Position numbers and translations under genes: made by a program
NCBI RefSeq assembly: GCF_963924675.1
Contig: NC_089220.1
Span: forward strand, 81,533,168-81,597,167
Direction: 5' to 3'
Origin: Phocoena phocoena
Lineage: Eukaryota; Chordata; Mammalia; Artiodactyla; Phocoenidae
Length of the DNA stretch: 64,000 bases
Notes under the pieces: generated by a model
Told to the model about the DNA's origin: nothing
Database searches by the model: none
What the model saw: the letters and a program-made list of their open reading frames with translations, nothing else
Shown: one piece after another, positions 1 through 11,475 of the stretch
Numbering within the stretch: the first letter of the stretch is position 1
Layout of the letters: every line of letters starts with the position of its first letter

Positions 1-1870
1 GACTATCTATACAGTACAACAAAACAAGAAAATAAAATAAAACGTAAGGATAGGAAAATGAGAAACAAAATTATTGGAATTAATAAAAGTACGTTTCTAG
101 ATAGACAATACACTATTAAAAAATTAGCAATGGTTCCATATGCTAGCAGTAATCAATTAGCAAATATAGGGTTTCCCTGGTGGCACAGTGGTTGAGAGTC
201 CACCTGCCGATGCAGGGGACACGGGTTCGTGCCCCGGTCCGGGAAGATCCCACATGCCATGGAGCTGCTGGGCCCGTGAGCCATGGCCGCTGAGCCTGCG
301 TGTCCGGAGCCTGTGCTCCGCAACGGGAGAGGCCACAACAGTGAGAGGCCCGCGTACCGCAAAAAAGAAAGAAAATATAAGATCAGTTTTTTAAAAATCT
401 CATTCACTATAGGAATAAAAATCATAAGTGTATATCTAACCAAATATGCTTAGGATATTTATGTGGAAGATTTTAATAATAACTTAAAGGGCATAAGAGA
501 AGCCCTAAATAAATGAAAAATACATGATTTTTTTGTGGAGAAAATTTATTATCACAAAAGTGGTAATTCTTCTCAAGTTAACCTATAACTTCAATGCAAT
601 CAAAATCCCAACAGCATTATTATAAAGCTGATTCTGAGTTTCATGTGGAAAGATAAAAGGCTAAGACACCTAAGATAATTTTGTATAGAAGGAGAGGAGA
701 AGGAGGAATGATAATGTCCCACCAACTGTCAAGACTCACTATAAATCTTTAGTTTAAAAGCCATGTGGTATTTGCAGGGATAAACAGACTACTGGACCAG
801 GATAAAGAGCCCAGGAAAATATCCACATATATAGGAAAACGTGGTATTGGACAGAAGGTAAAAATGATAGACCATTAAATAAACAGTACAAGAACAATGA
901 CTTATCCACATGGAAAAATGTAAAATTCGAATTATCTTTATACTATGCTCAAAATATGTTGCAGATGGATTAAAGACTTAAGAAAAGCAAAGTTTTAACT
1001 CCTATAGAAGAAAATATTGGCAAACATAATAAGAAAGTTTTTTGCAAATAAGGCAAATAAAGGATAAGGCTTTTTAAAAGATCGATACATTTGACTTCAT
1101 TAACATTTAAAATTTTTGTATTTCAGAAAGTATCATAAACAAACAAAAAAAGATATACCATGCACTGGGAAAATGTACCTGCAACATATATAACAGATAA
1201 AGAATAGGTACCCAGAATATATAAACGACGTTGACAAGTCAGTTTAAAAACAACAACTCTGTAGAAAATTGAGGAAAGCTATGACCAGGCAAGTCAAATA
1301 CATAGGAAGAGAGCCAAATGCAATAAAGCATATAAAAATATCATCTATTACATCGGTAACAAAAGAAATGCAAGTTAAAACTGTGAGATACCACTTCACT
1401 CTCATTAAGACTGATAAACATTTTAAAGTTGTAATTCCAAGGATATATGAGGATGGGGGAAACAGGAGCTCTCATATGTGCTGGTGGGAGGGAAAATTAG
1501 TATAACTGAGTGATATCTGATAAAACTGAAGAAAGAATTTTGAGCCAGCCTTCTACTTCTAGTTATATATCCTAGTACTCCATGTGTACTAAGAACAGTA
1601 TATAAGAATGTTAATTGCAGTACTGCTTGTGAAAGCAGAAATAAATTGGAAAAAAACCCTACATATTATCTTTGGAGAATAGAAAAATAAATAATACAAT
1701 TGAATACTACATTATAATTTCTTTACATTATACTTACTTGGATATTAACATGACAGTCACATAGATAAAACTAAAAGCCATAATTTGAAACATTTATTAA
1801 ATCTGGTGGTAGAAATATGTGTATCTATTAGATTTTTATCTAACCTTTTTGTATGCATGAAATATTTTAT
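1..1870 (+). mobile_element. Ancient L1 fragment (ORF2 3' half and 3'UTR), interrupted by a SINE
   Basis: AT-rich, A-rich sequence that reads like a badly decayed L1 ORF2 in sense orientation. Recognisable landmarks follow in the L1 order: a 'caatgcaatcaaaatcccaa' type segment near 593, the 'cagatggattaaagactta' segment near 963, and a 'gagataccacttcactct' segment near 1384. A 78-residue frame at 1269-1505 is a remnant of the ORF2 C-terminal region and not a gene. Many stops and indels mark an old L1M-type copy. The left end runs off the window. Confidence 0.75.
169..372 (+). mobile_element. CHR SINE (young cetacean type)
   Basis: The 5' end carries the tRNA-derived head with a pol III A-box-like segment near 184-194 and a B-box-like 'GGGTTCGTGCC' near 223-233. 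The 3' end is the short 'GTGAGAGGCCCGCGTACCGC' type with an A-rich tail. A 7-bp target-site duplication, aaatata, lies at 162-168 and 373-379. The element is inserted in the ancient L1 on the same strand. Confidence 0.95.
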
Positions 1871-3084
1871 AATTTAAAATAATAACAAATTACTGTTTTA
1901 CACAGTATTAAGCAGAATCAACTAAACCCAGGAATTTCGCAAATGATTTTCCTCTTGTAAATTAGCCAGTGTGGACAACATTTCATAACAAACTGATCAG
2001 TAAATTACTTCACTGAATTTTTACTGATATTTTGTTGTTGTTCAACGTTAGGATGTATCCCCAATTAAAATAGTATTTGTTAAATGTTGAAATAATAAAA
2101 CAACTTTTTTGCCTAAATAGTAAAATGATCACCCTCCTTTGGACACGTTATGAAGAGCTCTAAAATGACAACCCACAAATTATCTAGGTTTCAGGCCAAA
2201 TCTCTTTGTTGCTAATGAGTCCTAAGGATTTGGAAAAGTTATATTTCCTCTTTGACCCTAAGTGTCATCTTCTATGTAATGGAAGTTTGGACTAGGGGAT
2301 TCCTAGGAATACTAATACTCATAACTCAGCGACCTACAATTTGACTTGAGAACAAAAAAGTAAATTTAACTTCAAGCATCCCAAGCTCAAGAGAAAAAGA
2401 AAAAAAACAACTTTTTGATTACTAATAATTCCTGAAGAAGAGAACAGTTCCTAATTAAGTTATTAAATAGGTGATTAAATTGAGAATTTAAACCTCATCA
2501 TAAATGCATAGCATAATCTATTGATCTTCTGGTTTTTGAAGGTCAGTGGCTGGTTGAGAAACTTAAGCAATTGAATTTAGAATATTTGCAAATATCCAAC
2601 TTTCAAAGACCCTGGCTCTTTTTGAAGTCAGACAGCCACGGGCAAACAAAACATAGCTTCGATTTAACTTCAAGATGTGTCCACAACAACTGATTACCCC
2701 CAATCCTTCTATTTTTCTCTCCCAATGGCAAAATGCAAAAGTTTTAAATACCTCTATAATTATGGTAAACATAGACAACAATCTCTAAAATTGCAGCATA
2801 CTATTTGGTGTTCCTAACCTATGGGCTGTTGATAAAGGGCTAGATTAAAAGAGGCCATCTGGGAAGTGGAATCAAACACCAGATTCCAGTTGTTTGAGAG
2901 GCAATGCAAAAGCATCTCCTTCTTTTCAATATTAAATGAAAATGGTTTTCATATAAGCTATTTTCTAGCTTATATACAGAAAATCTGGAAATCTGTCTGA
3001 GGTTATGTTGTAAACAATCCCCAACTCCCACAAGAAATCTAGAGTAATCCAAAACTCTATAAAATGGGACCCATGATTAAAATA
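1871..3084. other. No gene seen; AT-rich unique sequence
   Basis: Apart from the possible MIR fragment at 2215-2310, I see no coding potential and no recognisable repeat. The frames at 2563-2781 and 2840-3052 are short, lysine/leucine-poor in pattern and have no splice or start context. Confidence 0.6.
2215..2310 (+). mobile_element. Possible MIR core fragment
   Basis: The stretch keeps a MIR-like order: a 'ggaaaagttatatttcctct' equivalent of the 'ggcaagttacttaacctct' segment, then 'tcatcttctatgtaatgga', like the MIR 'tcatctgtaaaatgg' core. It is too degraded to be certain. Confidence 0.4.
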
Positions 3085-4030
3085 ATTTATGTTCAGCAAT
3101 CATTATTCTTTATACTTTTATTTAGTCTTATTTCATTCATCTTTTTCTGGTTTTTTTCTTGTTTAGTGGCCTTCCCCCCACCCCCTTTCCTGTTTTCACT
3201 TAGAATGTAATGTTTTTCTCTGTTGGTGTGGAAGTTATAGGTTATATTTCTATTCTTCTAGTGGTTCTAGTGGTCTCCCTGAACATATGTACTTAACTAT
3301 ATGTTTTTCTAACAAAGTCTAAATTATTCAGTGTCTCTCTTCCAAACAAACAAGACAATGACCCTAGAACATGTGAACACTTCCCACCTCCATAAAGTTA
3401 TTACTATCTAGCTTTGGTTTCTTATTTTTTCACACAAGATGACATTATTTTTAACAGTGCAATTGTTCTTTTTAAATTTACCAATATCTTTAACTTCTGT
3501 GCTCACTGTTGTTTGTTACATTCCTCCTATCCCCTCTGAATATTCTCACCTGTGTGGTATAGTTGCTGTTTTAGGAAGGATGTGTGGGTGGATGTATGCC
3601 TGAAAATATCTTTAGTTTATCCTTGCCCTTGAATAACAATTTAGCTGGGAATAGGATTGTATGTTGTCCATTATTTTTTCTCAGAACTTTTGAAGATGTT
3701 CACTTCACTGTCCTCTGAAATCTATACTTAAGAGATGAGAAATCTACTGGAAATCTGGTTTTCTTGATAGGCAATCTTTCTTTGGGATTAGATAGTCTGT
3801 GAGATTTTCTCTTTATCCTTGATATTCTGTAGTTCACTCTGAGGTGGATTTATTTTAGTTAAGTTACTTGAAACTTGAAATGCACTTTCCATCTAAGGAT
3901 TCATGTTTCTCTTTAATTCAGGAAAATTCTCAGCCAGTTTCCCTTCAAATATTGCCTCTCCAAGACTGCCTTCTGTCTCATCTTTTATACAAACTAGATT
4001 CTCTAAATCTAACCTCCATATACTTTCAGG
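3085..4030 (-). mobile_element. Ancient L1 fragment, ORF1 region, antisense
   Basis: The T-rich plus strand matches the reverse complement of the ORF1-proximal part of mammalian L1M elements. Landmarks are the 'gatgagaaatctactg' segment near 3734, 'gattttctctttatccttga' near 3802 and 'ggaaaattctcagccagttt' near 3922. Older and more diverged than the L1 at 19.3-25.5 kb, and no frame survives. Confidence 0.6.
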
Positions 4031-4165
4031 GTGTATGACTTTGGGTAAACTCCTTTAAAATTCTCAGGCTCAGATAATATGGGAAAAATTATAAAACATG
4101 TGTCTTCAAATGGATAGGGCCTATAGATTGCCTGGAAAATGACTTTACAAAGTTCTGTAGCAAGG
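4031..4165 (+). mobile_element. Possible MIR fragment
   Basis: Contains 'tgactttgggtaaactcctt' followed by a 'caggctcagataatatggga' stretch, in the order of the MIR 'tgaccttgggcaagttacttaa...cctcagtt...aaaatgggga' core. Only the core region is recognisable. Confidence 0.45.
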
Positions 4166-4872
4166 TCTATCGTAGTGAAATTATGGAAAAATGGAGATAA
4201 AGAAAAGTCTCTAAAATATTTCCTTCACAACAGTACTGGAAACATAGGAACCATAAAATGTTTACTCTAAAGGAAACTTCGTTTTTCAAAAGATAAACTT
4301 GAAACATAGAAAGATGAAGGATGATTTCATTTTCATTTCAAGCTATTGTCAGATTCACTACTAAACCCCAAATCGGCAGAATTTCAGTATTCCTAATGTC
4401 ATTACACATTCCCTTGCCAAAATATTAGAAATATCTTAGCTATCACATCAATTCCTGCTCAGCTCATTTTCTAATCCAACAGTGGAGGATCCTGAATATC
4501 AGGGATCCATGGAGCACCAATGGAATAGCGAGGGGTTACCCTAGTTACCCAGCAACATGAATAAATTAGCCCTCCAACACTGAGCCCTGCCCAAGCAGCC
4601 AAACCAGAGTGATTCACTCAAAGAAAAACTACTGGAAATATCGTGAATTAAAAGGCCTGTTTTGTTGAGGAACTGAATATTTGCTCACTGTATAAGCAAA
4701 CCCATACTGATTTTTCTGTGGGTGGCTGCAAAAATAAAGTTTCTACCAATTTCTTAAGAACTGTATTATAGGAGCTAATTGGTGGGAACTGATTTAACTA
4801 GAAGAGCCCTTTCATGGGTTAAAGAGTTTTTACCATAAGTAACAGAGAAAACTAATGATTGATTAAAGAAAA
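4166..4872. other. No gene or clear repeat seen
   Basis: Unique-looking, moderately AT-rich sequence. No open frame of note, no poly(A)-tailed element and no microsatellite. Confidence 0.5.
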
Positions 4873-4883
4873 AAAGAAAGGTA

Positions 4884-5164
4884 GGGCTTCCCTGGTGGCG
4901 CAGTGGTTGGGAATCCGCCTGCCAATGAAGGGGACACGGGTTCGAGCCCTGGTCCTGAGGGATCCCACATGCCGCAGAGGGACTGGGCCGGTGAGCATGC
5001 CACGGCTGCTGGGGCCCGCATGCCTGGAGCTCCGCAACGGGAGAGGCCACTGCAATGGAAGGATCACGCACTGCGGCAGAGAGTGGCCCCCACTCACCGC
5101 AGCTGGAGAGGGCCCACGTGCAGCAACGAAGACCCAGTGCGGACATACATACATGAATAAAAGA
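4884..5164 (+). mobile_element. CHR SINE (longer type)
   Basis: Starts with the tRNA-derived head 'GGGCTTCCCTGGTGGCGCAG' and a B-box-like 'GGGTTCGAGCCC'. It continues through the CHR body with 'GCAACGAAGACCCA' near the 3' end and an A-rich tail. An exact 11-bp duplication, aaagaaaggta, lies at 4873-4883 and 5165-5175. Several open frames here on both strands are SINE sequence, not genes. Confidence 0.95.
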
Positions 5165-5424
5165 AAGAAAGGTAAATCAGGCACAGAGGTAATTAGGCAG
5201 GCGAGATGATCTATGCCAGGAGCATGATGGTTACTTGAAAAGAAAAGTGGAGCTGAACAAGAGTCACGTACTCCTTTAATTTATCAGTTGATGAATAATT
5301 TCAGTATTTCAGTTTGTGTTATATGTCCAGCATGCTACTACAGGTATCATGGGGAAAAGGTCAAAAATTATTAGCAGCTCAGTTAATAAATACCCTACAT
5401 TGTGTTTTCTCTCCCTCTTCACAG

Positions 5425-5592
5425 CAAAGTGAAAAGGAGAGCTTGCAGAAAGGAAGAGATCCCATTTTGTCAATTCTGGGTGAGGCAAAGCAGGATGTAA
5501 TTGGACTTTGCCCACAAGTATATAAAGAAACAATTCTAAGTCAAATACAGATCCTCAATCTGGTTAAGGAGTTCAGAAAGAACCATTCATAA
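5425..5592 (+). other. Candidate terminal coding exon, unidentified
   Basis: A long pyrimidine tract ending in 'tcttcacag' (AG at 5423-5424) looks like a strong splice acceptor. It is followed by 55 codons open in phase 0 from Gln at 5425 and ending with TAA at 5590-5592. The predicted peptide is hydrophilic and looks like an alpha-helical C-terminus: it begins QSEKESLQKG, has ILGEAKQD in the middle, and ends VKEFRKNHS. I do not recognise the protein. The open frame extends upstream to an ATG at 5314, but that part would be intronic in this model. I see no AATAAA within several hundred bases downstream. A 55-codon run of open frame can occur by chance (roughly 5-10%), and good acceptor-like tracts are common in mammalian DNA, so this is a lead and not a gene call. 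Confidence 0.18.
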
Positions 5593-6795
5593 GCAAGAGA
5601 AGAGAAAGGGTATTTCTTAGCTGAGCCTGGAAGGAAAAATCACATGAAGATAAAGAAACGTGAATACGTTAAGATGAAGATAAAAATAGCCTAATCTTGC
5701 TGAAGAAATGCGAGATTGTCAGTATTTCTCTACCATTGTCTGCAGTGGTAAAGAAAGCAAGCTTGGAGGTTTACAGAGAAAGAAATGTATTTGAAACAAC
5801 CATCAGGGGATGGAGTTAGGCAGGTAATAGAGGAAGAACAAACAACAGAGTTATGTACAATGGCCAAGGAGGAAATATAAGATTTCGTGGGCCATTTGGG
5901 TTTGATTATGAGTCTTTCTTTAGCAGCTTTTGTGGTTAGGAGCAGTAGACAAAAAAGGTGCCTCTGAGGACAGGAGAATCTGATTAACATGACAGAAAAG
6001 TCAAACAGGCTGAAAAGATCACCCTGAAGTTGTTGAAATTTTAGTCCTTGGTGAGGAGAGAGTCTAACTCGGACAGGGGAAATAAGCTATCAAGACTAAC
6101 AAAACTTTCCGTGAATTGGCGAGGAAGGGGTAAGAGGCCAGAATGGATGGTCCCAAAATGTATGGCTAGCTCCAAAGGAAGCTGGCCAGTGGTGCCAATT
6201 ATGTTATCCCAGGGAATCTAGAAAACACAAGTCAGATCTGAGGTAGTACCAATATCCATCGGCCTGTGTGAGCATAGGGAACCCCAGTAGGAGTCATCAG
6301 GCAGTAACACATAGTCAAAGCAATTAGAGGCCCAAGGAGGTGAGAACCTCCAATTTAAGTAGCAACTCAGGCAACAATGTTATATGCACTGAGCAGGGTC
6401 TGATCCCCAGGGGAAGAAGATGACAAGGAATCAGCTTCTCAATCAAGGGATAATGGGATTAGGATTATGCTTTAGGATTATTATTATGCATTAGGATTAT
6501 TCTTGAAATCCAGCATAGACTACAGTACAGATCAGAAGTCAGGGCAGAAGCCAGTCATAGAGCCTAGGTCTGTGCAGTGGGACCTGGGAGAAAATGCTGA
6601 ACCAGGAAGGGCACTCAGGGTTCGTCCAGGGCATTTTAAACACATAGGCCATAGACCATTTCTCAATTCTAACATGAATCCTAGGGAATAAAAATATTTT
6701 TCTGACTCTAAATATATATATTCAGGCTTGGTCCTTATTAGCTCAGAGGTTGAGCAGAGCTAGCCTCAGGTTGTGAGATTTCAATTTCTGTAGCT
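5593..6795. other. No gene or clear repeat seen
   Basis: Purine-rich unique sequence with slightly higher GC than its surroundings. Around 6120-6400 it has a texture that could be an old LTR, but I cannot name one. A short imperfect tandem repeat lies at 6446-6505. Confidence 0.5.
6446..6505. repeat. Short imperfect tandem repeat (ATTAGGATTATGC-type unit)
   Basis: The motif 'ttaggattat' occurs three times within 60 bp, with partial ATTATT spacers between copies. Copy number and spacing are irregular. No element boundary is visible. Confidence 0.7.
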
Positions 6796-7001
6796 CAGTG
6801 GTTCTCAAACTGGGGCAATTTTGTACCCCAGGTAACATTCAACAACGTATGGAAGCATTTTTGATTGTTATGACTGGGAGGACTGCTACTGGCCTCTTGT
6901 TAATAGAGGCCTGGGATGCTGCTAAACCTCCTACAGTGCACAAGACAGCCAAAGAAAGATTTGGCCCAAAATATCAATGGCATGGAGTTTGAGAAACTCT
7001 G
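6796..7001 (+). mobile_element. hAT-type MITE, MER20-like
   Basis: Starts 'CAGTGGTTCTCAAACTGGGG' and ends 'TTTGAGAAACTCTG', which are diverged terminal inverted repeats. The interior has the MER20 landmarks: 'gattgttatgactggga', 'gaggcctgggatgctgct' and 'cctacagtgcacaagacagc'. The 64-residue frame here is repeat sequence. The flanking 8-mers match only partly, as expected for an old copy. Confidence 0.85.
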
Positions 7002-7082
7002 CTCTGGATAGGTATGGGTCTGGCAGGGATTGGCACCAACAATTAAAGATCAGGTGGGAAAAACTGCTATTACATTGTAAGT

Positions 7083-7220
7083 GTTCATTCATTCATTCAA
7101 TGAACCTTTCAGCAAATATTTAGCATTTATTATGTGCTAAAGACAGTACTAGGCACTGGGGGTATATTGATGATTAAGAAATGGTCCCTGCCCTCAAGAA
7201 GTTGTTAGTCTAAAAGGAAG
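7083..7220 (-). mobile_element. L2 3' end, antisense
   Basis: Begins with the reverse complement of the L2 tail (GTTCATTCATTCATTCAA). It then has the L2 sequence equivalent to 'tattatgtgctaaagacagt', 'actgggggtata' and 'ggtccctgccctcaagaag'. Confidence 0.85.
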
Positions 7221-7221
7221 A

Positions 7222-7559
7222 TCTCAACTTTGCAGCCTTCATTCAGTTTTATCAAAATGCCAAGGAGCCAATAATAAATTATTGTTTCCTTCTAGTCTAT
7301 CCTTTACAGAATAATTTAAATTATTCCAATTATTTAAATTACCAGTAGAAATTATTCCTATTAAATAGGCCAACTGGGTTTGGGCTTAAAATCATAGTGG
7401 GATGCCTTCAAAAGATATGGAATACGTCTAACATATCCAAAGCATGAATTTCAGTGTCCTCATGAAGGAAAAGGCCAAGAATAAGAATGCGGTTAAGAAA
7501 AGTGATAGATGGGGCCACCTCCATAAAGAAGACTCCTGAATAGCCTCCACAGTTTGATC
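7222..7559. other. No gene or clear repeat seen
   Basis: AT-rich unique sequence. A cluster of 'aattattcc/ttaaatt' motifs near 7310-7360 is low complexity only. Confidence 0.5.
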
Positions 7560-8165
7560 ACCAACCAGGAAAAGTCACTTTTTAAAATGCAGCTTAGAAA
7601 TATTTTGGAAGACGTGCACTGCTGTTTGCAACTCAGCTTGAAACGCATCAAGATATAATATAGATTGAGGTTGGATAGAAAGATGATAGCTGGGGACTTC
7701 CCTGATGGCTCAGTGGTTAAGAATCCTCCTGCCAGTGCAGGGGACACGGCTTCCAGCCCTGGTCCGGGAAGATCCCACGTGCCGTGGAGCAACTAAGCCC
7801 GTGCGCCACAGCTACTGAGCCTGTGCTTTAGAGCACCCGAGCCACAACTACTGAAGCCTGAGCGCCTAGAGCCTGTGCTCTGCAACAAGGGAAGCCACTG
7901 CAATGAGAAGCCCGCACACCGCAACGAAGAGTAACTGCTGCCCGCCACAACTAGAGAAAGCCTGTGTGCAGCAACGAAGACCCAACGCAGCCCAAAACCA
8001 AATTAATTAATTAATTATTTTTTAAAAAGAAAGGTGATAGATTGAAATGTGAAAAGCAAGAGTTGTACCATGTTAATGGTGTAGTCTAGGTGGTGGGGTC
8101 AGTATAAAAATCTTCCAACTTTTCTTTATGTTTGAAAATTTTTGTAATAAAATTTTGCAAAAAGT
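7560..8165 (+). mobile_element. Ancient L1M-type 3' end split by a SINE
   Basis: Sequence before the SINE ('gaaacgcatcaagatataat') and after it ('gttaatggtgtagtctaggtg', 'tctttatgtttgaaaatttt', 'tgtaataaaattttg') follows the order of an old L1 3'UTR running to its polyadenylation region. The CHR SINE at 7692-8027 interrupts it. Confidence 0.55.
7692..8027 (+). mobile_element. CHR SINE (longer, older type)
   Basis: Has the head 'GGGGACTTCCCTGATGGCTC', B-box region near 7747, repeated 'ccacaactactgaagcc' body units and 'gcaacgaagacccaacgcag', with an A-rich tail. The flanks 'agaaagatgatag' (7677-7689) and 'agaaaggtgatag' (8028-8040) are a 13-bp target-site duplication with one difference. Confidence 0.95.
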
Positions 8166-8284
8166 GCAACCTACTCCCTTCTCCTTGAAAAAAAATGTAA
8201 GGCTAAATCATATGTATTTAAGTAGACTATGAAAAAGGTTCTGGCAAAGCAGAGTTAACTTTTGCTTCAGGAGCACAGCTGCAG

Positions 8285-8447
8285 GAGAGTACTTGGAATG
8301 TGGGCCATGGACCTGAATCACTGGCATCCTCTGCGATCTTCCCAGAAATGTGCAATCTCAGAATTCAAGACATTCTCAATCAAATTTGGATTTTAACCAG
8401 ATCTCCAAGTGATTCATACGCACATTAAAATTTGAGAAGCGCTGGAG
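8285..8447 (-). mobile_element. MER5-like hAT (Charlie) fragment
   Basis: Reads 'acttggaatgtgggccatgg ... cactggcatcctctg ... ttctcaatcaaatttgg ... ccaagtgattcatacgcaca ... atttgagaagcgctgg', the order of a diverged MER5A in reverse orientation. Its end resembles the hAT terminal repeat. Confidence 0.65.
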
Positions 8448-8489
8448 TAATAGAAAGGTCAATAATCTAGCAGACCCAAGTTCTACTTT

Positions 8490-8815
8490 TCATTCACTCA
8501 TAAAATTTAAAAATACATTCATTAAGTCCTATTATTTTCCTGGCACTATTTTAAATGCTGGGAACATAGCAACGATGAAGATAAATTTTTAGTTAAATTC
8601 TAGTAAAAGAGATAGTCAATAAACAAGGAAACAATATTTCAGAAAATGTATGTACAATAAAGCAGGTAAAGATATTTAGAAAAATTGGTCAGAAGCTATT
8701 TTAATTAGGGAATTCAATAAATCCTGAGCAGAATCCTGAATAATGAGGTGACAAGCAAAGCAGAGGTAGGGAGACAGAGGGAACAGCAAGTGTAAAAGCC
8801 CTGAGGCAGGAACCA
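8490..8815 (-). mobile_element. L2 3' region, antisense
   Basis: Carries the reverse complement of the L2 3' end: 'cattaagtcctattattttc', 'ggcactattttaaatgctgg', then the upstream body ending 'gggaacagcaagtgtaaaag' and 'ccctgaggcagga'. Diverged but collinear over about 320 bp. Confidence 0.8.
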
Positions 8816-9609
8816 GAAGATGCACCGCTTCACTTGTCTGGAACAGAGATTCCTCATTGCTAAAATAAAGCTGTCGGACCAAAAGACCCCTGAACTCTTT
8901 CTAATGCTCTGATTTCATGGCTATTTTTAAGATGACTATTCATGAGTGTCCCAGGAAGGATAGAGAATTGTATTTTTAATGGAAACAAACCCATGGCTAT
9001 GTTTTTAAGGTAGCAAGGGTTAAAATGGCCACATGTCCAGTGGTTCTAATCATTATTTAAGTTGCTAATCATTCAAAGATTTATTCTTCTGGTGTTTTTT
9101 TGCCTCCTCATCCCTCAACTCATAGCGACAAGTCAAAGATAATTGATAATTATCAGTTACCAGCTAAGTGCTCAGGAAGCCCTTGTATCTAGGAGCTGTT
9201 CCCATCACTGTCCCCCTCATCTTCCATTTATTAGTTGATACATTAAACAGTGGATTCCATCTGCCAAGGATGCCAACATCCCAGGAGTTGAGACCTGAGA
9301 TGAGGTTCTGATATTTAGCAAGTGGGCCGAGAAATACCTGAATCTTGCCCCATCAAGCATCCCTCGAGTTTCCTTTGGAAACTATTCACACTTGAAACAA
9401 TAGCAGAATGGGAAACAAGGAAACATGTTACACACCTCTCTTGGCAAGTTTCGGTTCAAGCAGATGACTTGGGCCCAAAATCTGCAGGGAGTTATACCTT
9501 CCTCTCGATCCTAAATCCACACCTTACCAGCATCAAGCTGCTGAAAGGAAGACAATAGGTATCCTGCCAACTTCACCTCCAGCTACTCCTCCCGCAACAT
9601 TCAGATACA
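8816..9609. other. No gene or clear repeat seen
   Basis: Unique-looking sequence. The 78-residue frame at 9322-9558 has no recognisable domain, no start context and no splice context. Confidence 0.5.
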
Positions 9610-9958
9610 TTAAAATGAGTTTAATTCCTCAAACCCACTCCACTCTCTCTTATGTCTAAGGCTTAAAATATGCTATTCCCTCTGCCTAGAACACTGTTTG
9701 CACCCACAGCTCTCTTCACCTGACTGAATTCTGCTCATCCTTTGGATCTCTGAGTCCCCTCTTATGCAGCCTCAAACTTCTACTATCAGGACCTTTATCA
9801 CACTGTATTGTAATGATGTGTTTACTTGTCTGCAGCCCCCTAGGCTGTTAACATGAGGAGTCAGGTACATCTTGTTCAGCTTTTTAAACTCAGAATTGTA
9901 TCTACAATCCCTGGAACACAATAGGTGTGTAATGATTATTTTTTGAATGAATGAATGT
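9610..9958 (+). mobile_element. L2 3' end, sense
   Basis: Contains 'gctattccctctgcctagaac', 'ctgctcatcctttggatct' and a downstream '...gaacacaataggtgtgtaat...tttttgaatgaatgaatg', the typical L2 3' end with its (TGAA)n tail. Confidence 0.85.
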
Positions 9959-10764
9959 CATTTCCATTTGTCCTCTTTTTAATTTTTTAACCTTGCTAAC
10001 CATCTTTAGATCTGAGTTCTTTTCAACAAACTTTTCTAACCTTTTTGACCAAGGAAACGTTTCAGAATTGAGAACTTGTTCCCCTCACATCTTAATGTCC
10101 AAAAAAGAATTTCTTTTCAAGAGTCCCTAGAAAGGGAACCACAGTATTTTTTAAAATACAGGATAATTTTTTTTTTTTAAACCAAGAATCCATGACTCCT
10201 ATGACAGCGGAAATAAATATACTGTCTTAGTCATCACTATTCTCTTAAACCAGTTTGAGGAAACATGTTTTGCTTTTTGTTTTAAACAGGAACAGATTGC
10301 TCCGGGTTTGGGAGAGCCAGACACGAATCAGAAAGCCCTTCCTCTTTCATTTTACAAGTCCTTGCTCTCTGCCCAACCCTGAAATATTTACTGAACTGCA
10401 GATGAAACAACCTTCTTTCTCCTCTCCTGGCAGCCTTGTGTGGTGTTGAAGAGGGAAAGAAATCGTGAGTTCTTCTCCAGCTGCCAGACTCGGGAGCTTA
10501 GCACAGGAGGAAGGCCATGAATTCTGCTCACCCTGGACACAGGAAACTCTGAACCCAAGTGGCCTGAGTCTAAACTTGGAGAGGGAATTGGAGTTGAAAA
10601 TTAACTCTTCAGATGCTGGACAAACTCAGCAAGTTGTGGAAAACACTACTTACCAGATCAAAGGAGGAGCAAGCAATTGATATCTGCTCCAAAAGTCCTT
10701 CTAGCATTTTCCCTCTGGCTCTGCACCAACCTGTTCTTTTTAACTTTTTAGAAGTACATAGAGG
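9959..10764. other. No gene or clear repeat seen
   Basis: Unique sequence with slightly raised GC at 10290-10600. Overlapping short frames on both strands (10255-10885) show no recognisable domain. A poly-T run lies at about 10169-10179. Confidence 0.5.
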
Positions 10765-10980
10765 GAAACCAACATTTACTGAGTTCCTTTTATGTGCCAG
10801 GCACTGTGCTAAGTGCTCTGCATGCATTGTCTTATTTACTCATCCATACAGTCAAGTGAGGTATCTATTTTTATCCTCATTGTAGAAAGAAATTGATGTT
10901 CAGAGAAAACAAGTACCTTGGCCGCTGAATTAATAAACAATAGAGCCTAGGTTCAGATCCAAATCTAATAAATTCAAAGC
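10765..10980 (-). mobile_element. MIR, antisense
   Basis: Clear MIR reverse complement: 'accaacatttactgagttcc', 'tatgtgccaggcactgtgct', 'ttatttactcatccata', 'gttcagagaaaacaagtac' and a downstream 'agcctaggttcagatcc'. Confidence 0.9.
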
Positions 10981-11384
10981 CCTATATTTTTTCCTCCTGC
11001 ATCTGGGGATTTGTACCTTGAAATCATAGAAATTTGTCCAGCCCTTTGGAGGTAGCACAAAATTTTAAAAGGTTCTACACAGCTCATAACATCATAACAA
11101 TAACCATTCTGTAGGTGACCAATAGTTGATCATAGCCAGAACATTGTCTCTTGCTGTATTGATAAGACTTTTCTGAAAGACCGTTTTGACAAAGGTTAGT
11201 TATTTATCCAAATAACCCAGCTTCCCATTACAATTGAGGATGATTCTGACATCCAGAAATTAAGTATTCCCATCTTAAACAATAGCCCTAAGCACTTAGA
11301 GTTTTCCTTAACATTATATATCTATGTTTTATAGCCTCTATCCAGGTATATTATAATGATATATATATCTTTCCCATTGCAGTA
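10981..11384. other. No gene or clear repeat seen
   Basis: AT-rich unique sequence. Short TA-rich patch near 11348-11370. Confidence 0.5.
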
Positions 11385-11475
11385 TGAGCTCCTAAATGAC
11401 AGAGGCGGTAGAGAGAATGATTCACTTTTGTGTTGCACTTGTGGCCACTCATTAAATGTTTGTTGGATTGATCTG
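11385..11475 (+). mobile_element. L2 3' end fragment
   Basis: 'tatgagctcctaaatgacag' then 'ccactcattaaatgtttgtt' follows the L2 order '...aagctcc..gagggcaggg...cactcaataaatgtttgttg'. Confidence 0.65.

Noticed and set aside
169..260. Apparent tRNA-like gene in SINE heads
   Set aside because: A- and B-box-like words are present in all 18 CHR copies, but the cloverleaf is degenerate and each is the head of a retroposon, so these are not tRNA genes.
5314..5424. Upstream extension of the candidate exon to an ATG
   Set aside because: The part before 5425 has no start context and overlaps the pyrimidine tract. If the exon is real, this part is intron.
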